This document shows positions 45,011-53,000 of a stretch of 64,000 bases of DNA, piece by piece. The notes under the pieces were generated by a model. The model had not been told where the DNA came from. It saw only the letters and a program-made list of their open reading frames with translations, and did not search any database. The position numbers and the translations under genes are program-made. Location of the stretch: positions 597,472 to 661,471 of the forward strand of contig JAESII010000004.1 in assembly GCA_016756725.1 (NCBI GenBank). Reading direction: 5' to 3'. This stretch comes from Synergistaceae bacterium. GTDB lineage: Bacteria > Synergistota > Synergistia > Synergistales > Aminithiophilaceae. Numbering within the stretch: position 1 is the stretch's first letter; the number at the start of each line of letters is the position of its first letter.

Positions 45011-46311
45011 GATGTCACCTCCCGGAAGCCCTGTTCTTTCGCGAAGGCGATCAAGGCTTCGATCGCGTCGCCGCGAGGGGAGCGGTTTTTCAGCGGCGAC
45101 TTGCCGTAGGTGGCCGAAGCGGAGGTGATGATCTCGGCTTGCTGACCTTTCAAAAGATTTTCCCCCTTCAGGTGCAATTCGAGGTTGTCGGGAAGAGGGG
45201 CGTTGAGAACGGCGATGAGGGCAACGGCTTTCGTTTTATCTGTTGCCAGGGGTTTGACGATCACCGGGCTTGCCATGCGGTCTTTCTTCTCTTTGTCTTT
45301 CACGGGGTAGAGCTCCGTGTCTTCCGGGTCAAGACCGTTTCTCCCGCTGTCTTTGAAGTGGGTGATGATGGGCAGGCCGAAGGAGGCCCGTGGGAAGGCG
45401 CAGGGCTTGTGGGGGTCCGGCTCGTGCTGAAGGTCATGCGTTCCGGCCAGGTTGCGGATGGCGTCGGCCTCGGGCCAGCGGGAACGGCCGGGCCTGTTAT
45501 GCTCTCTGCCGGGGTTACGGCCAACCTCTTTGCCTTGGCGAAAGTCTTTGTAGAGATTGATGGCCTGATTCCAGACCCGGATGGGGTCGCCGGATTTCTT
45601 CTCGATGAGAACGGCTCTTCCCAACGTCGGCCAGGGAAGCGGCCCAGTCTTGTCGCCGCTGAGGTTGCCGAAGTGCTCCTGAAGCCAGAGGGCCAGATTG
45701 TCCTGGACATCGGGAGAAAGAGTGGGGCAGTAAAGAGAGCCCGCTCCCTTTCGGGTTCGGGCACCCAGTCCGCCGAAACAGACCCAGGCACGGAGAGCCT
45801 GGAAAAGTTCGGATCGCGCTGATTGAGGCCCGCGAACCAGAAGCGTGAAGGCGCTCCCTTTCAGGGCCTCTCCCGGTTCTTGCGTCACTCTTCCGTTTGC
45901 TTTTTTCCCCTGAAAGGGAAAGAGGGCGTAAGGGGGGAATCCGTCGTTGAAGCGTGGGAAGTTCTTGTCCGGAGGGAAAGAGGCACAGGGGAAGAGAGAT
46001 CCCTTCTGACAATTCGCAACAGAGAGGGAGACTCTGCTTGCCCTTCCCGTGTTTCCCCACAGCGCCGATTCCCGCTCGTAAAGCTCTTTGGATGACGTGC
46101 AGCTCCGCCCGACCGTGGCGCGCCACCAGAAGCGCAATTGGCCCCTGATGGACGTTCCCCGGATAGGGTTTGTCGCGTCAACGACTCCGGCAGTGACGCC
46201 CCCTCCGAAAAGGGGCGTGACGACGTGAATCTCGAAAGATTCCTCGAAAAACTCCTCCTGTCTGCCGGGAGACGGTTTTTCAGGAGGAGGGCCGCCGATG
46301 GTGCGTGCCAT
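45007..46311 (-). CDS. cmr1: Cmr1 subunit
   Basis: 434 aa. FEIHVVTPLFGGGVTAGVVD followed by IRGTSIRGQLRFWWRATVGR is the Cmr1 signature. Cmr1 sits at the 3' end of crRNA and gates target binding. The ATG at 46311 follows GGAGAG. It is preceded by the CARF gene, 71 bp away. Confidence 0.94.
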   Translation of the reverse strand: MARTIGGPPPEKPSPGRQEEFFEESFEIHVVTPLFGGGVTAGVVDATNPIRGTSIRGQLRFWWRATVGRSCTSSKELYERESALWGNTGRASRVSLSVANCQKGSLFPCASFPPDKNFPRFNDGFPPYALFPFQGKKANGRVTQEPGEALKGSAFTLLVRGPQSARSELFQALRAWVCFGGLGARTRKGAGSLYCPTLSPDVQDNLALWLQEHFGNLSGDKTGPLPWPTLGRAVLIEKKSGDPIRVWNQAINLYKDFRQGKEVGRNPGREHNRPGRSRWPEADAIRNLAGTHDLQHEPDPHKPCAFPRASFGLPIITHFKDSGRNGLDPEDTELYPVKDKEKKDRMASPVIVKPLATDKTKAVALIAVLNAPLPDNLELHLKGENLLKGQQAEIITSASATYGKSPLKNRSPRGDAIEALIAFAKEQGFREVTS

Positions 46312-46382
46312 GAACGATCACTCTCCTTCAACGGGGTCACTGAGATTTCTGACACCTGAGAACGGTTTTCCCTCGGTTCTGC

Positions 46383-47522
46383 TCAGAAACCATGAGGCAG
46401 CAGATCTTCGAGGATGAAGGTCTGGCCGTCGAAACGCCCGCAGATGCGCCAGGCCCCTCCTTCGGCCCAGGCGTCGATTTCATGGGTCGCCGGCGGGCAG
46501 GGGTTGCCCCTAAGGGGTTTCAGGTCGAGGCGTTTGAGATTGGCCCGCACCTTGCCGTCGCCTTCGAGGTGGCGGGCCAGGTCGTCGAGGCGTTCGTTGA
46601 GGTAGCGCCGGTATTTGCCCTCCGAGAGAGCGGCGGCTTTTTTCTCGAATTTGTCGGTGTAGACGATGAGCGGCGAGGGGGAGGGCCAGAGCCGCTCTTC
46701 GAATGCGGCCGCTCGAAACTGGTCCCAGAGCATGCGGCCCCAGGGAGAGAGTTCGCATTCGTCGCCCAGGCGGTAGAGAAGGGTTTCCGGAATAGGGGCG
46801 CATTCGGAGGCGCTTACGGCGGACCGGCTAATTTTGCGAAAGAGGGTGATGTTCTCCCTCATCAGTTTTTTGGCGCTTTCGTCGAGGTCGATGGGCAGAC
46901 GGGGGATGCGGAGGAGAGTCCGCTCGCCCTCGAAGAGGTAGATGCTCTCGTCGGCGTGGAACATTCCCAGGGTCTGCATGAAGCCCTGGAGGCTTTTGAA
47001 GCCGCCGATGAGGTTGAAGACGATGCGGTAGCCGCTGCTGCGGTAGCCCGGCAGGGTGTTGGCGCACCAGGCAGCCAGGTTGGCCATGCCTTCGTGAAAG
47101 TCTTCCACCCGAGCGGCGTTGAGACGGTCGATCCTGAGGGTTTCCGAGATAAGGCCCTTGCCCCGGCTCCAGTGAGCCAGGGTTTCGGCAACGGCCTCAC
47201 CCTGGTAGGTGTCGGTATGGAGGAAGATGTGGTGGTCGCCTTTCGCCCGGGAAAGGTCCTCATCGTAGAGGCCCAGGAGGCCGTTGAGTTCGGCGCTTAA
47301 GTCCCGGGCCTCACCGGGTGAGGCCTTCGCCAGGCTGTCCCTTTTTTCCTTCAGCCGATCGTCGATGAAACTCCGGTCCGTTGCGGCCAGGGTTTTTCCC
47401 GTCTCGTTGGCGGTCCTGCGGAGCAGTTTCCTCAGTTCGTCAGACATGGGGCCGTTGGTGAGCAGGCTCGTCCCGCAGGTCGAGACGATGAGCAGGCGTG
47501 TCGGGGTTCTGTCGGTATCCAT
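46383..47522 (-). CDS. CARF-domain protein (APE2256-like), possible RelE-like C-terminus
   Basis: 379 aa. The N-terminus (LLIVSTCGTSLLTNG) and VFNLIGGFKSLQGFMQTLGMF match the CARF ligand-binding fold of the APE2256/TIGR02619 family, so it should bind cyclic oligoadenylate from the Cas10 proteins. The last 90 residues (YRRYLNERLDDLARHL, ATHEIDAWAEGGAWRICGRFDG) resemble a RelE/YoeB-type mRNA interferase, as in Cami1. This part is a weak match. It is translationally close to the small basic gene and starts the Cmr operon proper. Confidence 0.8.
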   Translation of the reverse strand: MDTDRTPTRLLIVSTCGTSLLTNGPMSDELRKLLRRTANETGKTLAATDRSFIDDRLKEKRDSLAKASPGEARDLSAELNGLLGLYDEDLSRAKGDHHIFLHTDTYQGEAVAETLAHWSRGKGLISETLRIDRLNAARVEDFHEGMANLAAWCANTLPGYRSSGYRIVFNLIGGFKSLQGFMQTLGMFHADESIYLFEGERTLLRIPRLPIDLDESAKKLMRENITLFRKISRSAVSASECAPIPETLLYRLGDECELSPWGRMLWDQFRAAAFEERLWPSPSPLIVYTDKFEKKAAALSEGKYRRYLNERLDDLARHLEGDGKVRANLKRLDLKPLRGNPCPPATHEIDAWAEGGAWRICGRFDGQTFILEDLLPHGF

Positions 47523-47524
47523 GG

Positions 47525-47695
47525 TCAGTCTCCTTTCCGGTCGGCTTCGCCTCTCGGGTGGAGGCGGAGCTCTTCTCGCGTCTCCAGCTGGCCGGCGCTG
47601 CGTTCCGCCTTGGAGCGGAAGCGGTGTATCCGGCGCCGGCTGCGGCTGTTGGAGGTCCCATAGGTCCAGGAGAAGATCTTTCGTCTGGCCTTCAT
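47525..47695 (-). CDS. Small basic protein opening the Cmr operon
   Basis: 56 aa, strongly basic in its first half (MKARRKIFSW, NSRSRRRIHRFRSK), followed by a charged helix. The ATG at 47695 has a GAGGTG site. It is the first ORF after element copy E and ends 2 bp before the CARF start. It could be a leader peptide, RNA-binding factor or small regulator. No family recognised. Confidence 0.6.
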   Translation of the reverse strand: MKARRKIFSWTYGTSNSRSRRRIHRFRSKAERSAGQLETREELRLHPRGEADRKGD

Positions 47696-47757
47696 GACTT
47701 CACCTCTTTCGGGCCCCCTGGGAATGGGCGTTTTTTCGGAATTCAGGGGCCTCTGAG

Positions 47758-47782
47758 GCTATATATGGATTCTTTGAGTGAA
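47758..47782 (-). promoter_or_regulatory. Shared 25-bp element, copy E (Cmr operon)
   Basis: Minus-strand TTCACTCAAAGA, ATCC, then ATATATAGC. It is the most divergent copy but keeps all invariant columns. It lies 62 bp before the small basic gene and 24 bp after the AAA+ gene stop. Confidence 0.8.
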
Positions 47783-47805
47783 AAGTGCGGATGCCATGGG
47801 TCCCT

Positions 47806-49206
47806 TCATCTCAGATGGCGCAGACAGAGAATCCGGCTTTCCTCGGCCTCGGCTCTTTCGACGGCTCTGGCGAGAACAGTCCGCAGGTCGCGGAAGTTGC
47901 CGGGATAGGGTCGGCTTTCCAGTTCGCTGACGGCGTCGAGGGAGATGCGCTCGACGGTCCGTTCCCTTCTTTTCGGGGGGTTCACGTCGTCGGCCTGGAG
48001 GGTGAGGCTGATGAGCAGGCGCAGGTCCTGGCGGCGCTCCCTCAGGGGCGGGATTTCGACGATCCGGTCGAAGCGGTGGAGCAGGTCGGCCCGGAATCGC
48101 TCGTCGTGGCCCTGGGCCCAGTCGCGGACGGGGCGGTTCGTGGCGGCGACGACGACGGAGGGGGCCTGGAAGGGTTTCCCGTTCCAGCCCGTGGGGCGGA
48201 CCTGTCCGCTGTCGAGGTAGAGGAGAAGGCGGGTCTGGTGTTCGGGGAGCATGTCGCCGATTTCATCGAGGAAGATGACCTTCCCCCTGTTGGCCAGAAA
48301 GGCGCCGGGGTTGTCTGGGGCGTCGGTGTAGCTTCCTCTGACGGAGCCGAAGAGCTCTCCGTCGATCAGTTCGCGCCCGACGGCGGAGATGTTGACCTGG
48401 TAGAGGCAGTCGTTTTTGCCGAGGAGGCTTTCGGCGATCCAACGGGCCAGGAGGGTCTTGCCCGTTCCCGTTTCGCCCAGAAGCAGAACGGAGGGGATGC
48501 GGCCCGTCCGGACGCGCCGATCCTCTTCGGATCGGGCAAGTGCCTCCCAGTCGATGCCTCCTTCTCCCTCCTTCAGAGGCAGAGGGCTGTCGCGGAGTTC
48601 GTCGAAAATGGACCGCTCGGAGGCCAGGTGTCTTTGCACCCAGAGGATGGCCCTCTTGAGGTCCGATGCCATCTGTTTTGTGGCCGGGTCGGCGAAGAGG
48701 CTGACAAAGCCGGGGTCGATTGTTTCCTCCAGAAGGGCCTTCCATCCGATGGGCTTGGAGATCCTCTCCTCCTGGAGCTTTTTCCGCAGGAGCTTTCTGG
48801 CGGCTTCCTTGAGGACTCTCTCCAGGAGGGCCGATTCATCAGGGTCGGGAAGCTGCTCTCCGAAGAGGCGGGAACCCCTGACGATGCCGACGATATCGTA
48901 GTCGAGGGAGCGGAAGGCGCTGACGACGTCGTTGTTCCATTGACCGCGGGGGTCGTCCTTGTCGAGGACGATGAGCGTCGGCAGAGGAGGCTCCCAGTTC
49001 CGCTTGTGGCTCAGGAAGTCCGGCGCGGCGACGAGGAGGTGGGGCCTGGCCTCGCTTTCGCCGGTGACGACGGTAAGTTCGGTTGCGGCCATTTCAGGGC
49101 GTTGCTCCGTCGCTGAGAGGGCTTCAAAGTGCTTTCCGAGAAGTTGTCGGGCCGTCTCGAAGTCGTTCCATTCGATCTGGACGACAAGGGGCGTCTTGTC
49201 GGTCAT
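47806..49206 (-). CDS. AAA+ ATPase resembling sigma54 activators, altered GAFTGA loop, no HTH
   Basis: 466 aa. Walker A GETGTGKT (244-251), ELFGSVRGSYTDA (285-296), Walker B VIFLDEIGD (310-318) and FRADLLHRF with PPLRERRQDL match the central domain of bacterial enhancer-binding proteins. The sigma54-contacting loop GAFTGA reads GSYTDA. The protein ends straight after the AAA+ lid, without the usual DNA-binding helix-turn-helix. The first 165 residues form a Rossmann-like domain of unknown ligand, perhaps receiver-like. It overlaps the preceding gene as ATGA and closes the polymerase operon. Confidence 0.85.
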   Translation of the reverse strand: MTDKTPLVVQIEWNDFETARQLLGKHFEALSATEQRPEMAATELTVVTGESEARPHLLVAAPDFLSHKRNWEPPLPTLIVLDKDDPRGQWNNDVVSAFRSLDYDIVGIVRGSRLFGEQLPDPDESALLERVLKEAARKLLRKKLQEERISKPIGWKALLEETIDPGFVSLFADPATKQMASDLKRAILWVQRHLASERSIFDELRDSPLPLKEGEGGIDWEALARSEEDRRVRTGRIPSVLLLGETGTGKTLLARWIAESLLGKNDCLYQVNISAVGRELIDGELFGSVRGSYTDAPDNPGAFLANRGKVIFLDEIGDMLPEHQTRLLLYLDSGQVRPTGWNGKPFQAPSVVVAATNRPVRDWAQGHDERFRADLLHRFDRIVEIPPLRERRQDLRLLISLTLQADDVNPPKRRERTVERISLDAVSELESRPYPGNFRDLRTVLARAVERAEAEESRILCLRHLR

Positions 49207-50075
49207 TGCAGGGGCTCCTTCCGTTTCGTGGGACGATTGTCCGCTCTCAGTTCGGCAAGCCATTTGCGCTGCAGCGTCGACTCTTGCGGCTGCTGGAAGG
49301 GGATGACGGTTTCCTTGAGGGGGAAGGCTTCGGCGGTGATGCGGCCCAGGTCGCGGCAGAAGTTTTCGACGGCCTCCGGCAGCCAGGTTTTGACCTGGCG
49401 CCATGAGACGGAAGCGAGTGCGTCGAGGCCGAGTTTTTTACGGATCGTCTCCTCCAGCCAGGCCGCCTTCAGATATTTCGGGAGCTCGCCTTCGGCGTTT
49501 CCCTGGTCGGCGAGGAGCCGGGCCAGGGGAAAGAGATGTCCGTCCAGGTCCGTCATGGCCTGCCCTTCGAGGTTGGCCGAACCGGATCTGTTATCCGTGA
49601 GGCCGTCGATCCAGGTCGACTGGGCCAGTCCCTGAAGGGCCTGAAAGTCGCAAAAGATCGGGTCGACCTCGGGCAGTCGCTTCAGGAGCGTCTCCACGGC
49701 CAGGCGAAGCTTTTCCCAAAAGAGCGGTTTTTTCCGGGGAAGGCGGCGCCCGCACCAGAGCAGGCATTCGCCGTCCCAGAGCCAGATGAGGTTCAGCCGG
49801 AGTCCCTGATGAAGCTCTTCAAAGGGATCGGGCTCTTCGTCGGTCGGCTCGTCGTATTCGTCCTCTTCCGTCTCGATGTCCTCGCAGTCGGGCTCCTCCT
49901 CGATGATTTCCGGGAGCGGGTCGTCGAAAGGGGCGATTTCGTTGAAGCCCATCAGCCCCGGTCCTCTCTGGTGCCGGGAGGCGGATGTCCTGGCCTGGGG
50001 CGATGGCTCCGGAATTTGAGCAGGGGCGGGTTTTTGCCTGGTGCTTCGGCCAGGGCGCATCCGTTGAGCGGTCAT
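49203..50075 (-). CDS. Unknown protein coupled to the CRISPR-linked RNA polymerase
   Basis: 290 aa. A basic, proline-rich N-terminus (to about residue 45) is followed by a very acidic segment (residues 55-80), then a helical, Trp/Leu-rich body (GLRLNLIWLWDGECLLWCG, LFWEKLRLAVETLLKRL) and a basic tail. It overlaps the RNA polymerase stop and the AAA+ start as ATGA on both sides, which argues for a stoichiometric partner. It could be a promoter-specificity or bridging factor between polymerase and ATPase. No sigma-factor motif is recognisable. Confidence 0.8.
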   Translation of the reverse strand: MTAQRMRPGRSTRQKPAPAQIPEPSPQARTSASRHQRGPGLMGFNEIAPFDDPLPEIIEEEPDCEDIETEEDEYDEPTDEEPDPFEELHQGLRLNLIWLWDGECLLWCGRRLPRKKPLFWEKLRLAVETLLKRLPEVDPIFCDFQALQGLAQSTWIDGLTDNRSGSANLEGQAMTDLDGHLFPLARLLADQGNAEGELPKYLKAAWLEETIRKKLGLDALASVSWRQVKTWLPEAVENFCRDLGRITAEAFPLKETVIPFQQPQESTLQRKWLAELRADNRPTKRKEPLQ

Positions 50076-53000
50076 GGCTGTTCCCCCCTTGTTTTCAGGC
50101 TGACCGGCCGGAGCAGGACGGAGCTTTTCAGGCCCAAGAGATCGTCCCGCCTGCCGGGCTGGAGCTTCTCGTCGAGCCGCTCGTAGGCCAGGGCGGCCAG
50201 CCAGCGTTTCTCGTCGTCGTCGGCCCATGCCTCGAGCCCTTCCGGGGCTCTCAGGGCGATTTCGTAGTGGATCAGGGCCTGGGGCAGGTTGTTCCCTTCG
50301 TCCGCCAGAAGGCTCAGAAGGTCGGCGATTTCCTCAGGCAGGCTTCCTTTTTTTCTCCGGTTCAGAAGGAGCTCCTTCAGCCGGACGGCGCTGCTGACCT
50401 TGGAGCCGACGTCGTGGAAAGCCTTCATGGAAAGCTGCGTTCCCCGCTCGCCGATGGCCATGGCGGCGTCGAGTCCGACGGGGCGGCCGATTTTCTGAAA
50501 AGCAGGCCTGTCGAAGGGCATGAGAGCCCGGTCGGCGCCGGCACAGCAGGCGCAGAGGCCTCTGCCGGAGGTCCTGCAGGTCAGAGGGCTTCGCAGGACC
50601 AGGGAGCCGCCGTTTCGGGCCATGTGGTCGGCGAGGTCTTTCTTCTTCAACAGCCTGCCCTCTTTCCAGTAACCGAGGATCGCCGAAAGGTCGTCACTGT
50701 CGAGGAGGCGCTTCATGCCGACGGGACAGCGTCCCCAGGCGATTCGCGAAAGGGCTCGGCCTGGGTCGGCCTCGAAAAAGTCGAGAGGATCACCGCCTGT
50801 GGCGAGACGGATCCTCTCTTGCCCCTCAGGTCCGTTCCGGAAGGAGAGGCTCAAACCCTTTTCGGAGAGACAGTCGTCTTCGGTGATGCGGCTGTCGTAA
50901 AGCCCTTCGGCGAGACGCCGGGCCAGGTAGCCGCCCTGAGCGACGAGGAGTTTTTTGGAGGCCATGGCACGGCGGGATTCGTAGCTGTAAAGGAAGAGGT
51001 TCTTTTCACTGAGCCCCTCCCAGAGGCAGGCTGTGATCCATGCGCGGGCGAGGTCGGGGCCCCCAAAGTTCTCGATGACGGCGGCCTCCTCCTGAAAACC
51101 CAGGCAGCCCATGGCCTGGACGAGATCCGAAGGTTTTCCCTTGGCCTTGCCGGAGATGAGGCGGACGAGGTCCCCGTCCTCCTGCCTTTTCAGGAAGGTC
51201 TTGACGGCCTCTTCCATTTTTCGCCGCAGATCCTCCCAGCTCCGCCGATGATGAGAGATGCCGTCGCCGGAGAGGTCGCCAGCGGCTCTGTCGCGGCATC
51301 GGGGGGCCTCCTCCCGAAGTTTGGCGAGGTTTCCGTCGTTCCAGAGGGCTTCCAGTTCGAGGGGGCCCAGGGAACAGGAGGCCGTCGAGGCTTTTGCCAG
51401 CTCGGCCTGAAGAGCCCCCAGGGTTTCGGCGAGGTCCCGGGCGCTCTGACCGCGGCAGAGGCCCAGGAGAAGGTCGCTCAGAGAGGTCTTTTGCTTCTCC
51501 TGTTCCTTGAGGCCGGCCTGAGTGAGCCAAAAGAGTCGTCTTTGTCCGCTCAGGGCGAGCCAGCCCAGGGCGAGGTCGTTTTCTGCCGAGAGGGCCGGCG
51601 CCCCCGTGCCGAGAAGGCCCGGGTGAAAGACGAGGCTCCAGGAGGAGAGATCCTCGAATCCCTCTGGGGGGACGACGACGGCCATGGTGTCGCCGTCGAA
51701 GTCGGCGTTGTAGCCCGGAGTGGCCAGGGGGGGGAGGCCGATGACATTCTCGCCGTGACAGCGGACGCGGAAGGCCTGGGCGTTGTGGCGATGAAGGCTG
51801 GGTTGACGGATCAGGAGGACCCAGAAGGGATGTCCGTTCAGGGCCTCGTTGAGCCTTCGGAAAAGATCGGCCGTGCCGTCGCCGCGGCGGAGAGATTGCC
51901 AGTCGCTCTCGTCAAGGCCGGCGGCGTCGATGAGTTGCCGGGCCGACCCGTGGCCGTCGAGCATGCGGGCGATCATGGAAGCGGGGAGAAGGGTTTCGTC
52001 GGGGCGGAGTCCGGGTCGGGGAACGATGACGGCTCTTCCCGTGCGGTTGTAGCGTCGCCCCAGGAGGTGTCCTCTCAGAAGGCCTTTCTTCCCCTTGAGG
52101 AGGCCGACGAGCTTTTTGCGGTAGTTTGAGAGGGCGTCGAGGAGGTCTTCCAGATTCTCTCCCTTTCCGTAGGCGAGGGACAGCAGAGCCGTCAGGACCC
52201 GTCGGAGGGAGGCGGTGTCGTCGAGAACCTCCACGATGGCCGGGTCGAAGGGGAAGCCGTAGCGGGGTCCGGTGGAGGCGTCGGTCCAGGCGAGGAAGAA
52301 GAGGAGCCCTTCGAGGGGGATGGTGTCTTTCTTCTTGCCGTCCTGGGGCTTCCGGGGGAGACGGGCCAGCTCGCGCAGCGGTTCTGCCATGGGGTGCTCG
52401 GCGCCGTCGACCTGGGATCTTTCAAAGAGGGAGAGAAGCCGGAGGATCTTTTCACGAGACGGCAGTTTCTTCGGCTTGTCGGCAAGCCGAAGAAGGGATG
52501 CGGCGAGGGCCGAAGGCAGTGAAGGGACCGCTTCGGAAGGGGTTTCGTCTTCTCCGGCCGAAGCATCCGATGGCGTCGTTTCTGGGAAAGCGGCGAAGTC
52601 GAGCAGGTAGAGAGGTTCCTCTGCGGAAGGTTTGGCCGGACCTTCCCGGCGGGCCTCTGCCTGAGGGAGCTTCTGCATGATCCCTTCCTGCAGGGAGAGA
52701 GGCTCCCCCCTGGCGGCAGTCGTGATGATGCCGATGTCGTCGGAGATGACATCAAGCCCGAGGGAGCGCAGGATGGTGCGAAAAACCCGCCATGTCCGGT
52801 CGGGAGGGCTGTTCTGTTTCCGGAGGGCCGTCAGGAAATCCTCGGCGTCGACGGCGCCGTCGTGGCTGAGGATGGCCCAGTTTTCCATCTCTCCCAGCCT
52901 CTGCCCCGAGAGCGTCCCCGCCTTGATCGGCTCGGAGAGGAGGGTGCTCCTGGGGCCGCCGTCTCCTCGGGCCTGAAGCTTTTTAGCGCTGTGGTGATGG

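Noticed and set aside
20548..47782. The 25-bp element as a sigma54 promoter
   Set aside because: No GG and GC dinucleotides at the -24/-12 spacing; the sequence does not fit TGGCAC-N5-TTGC.
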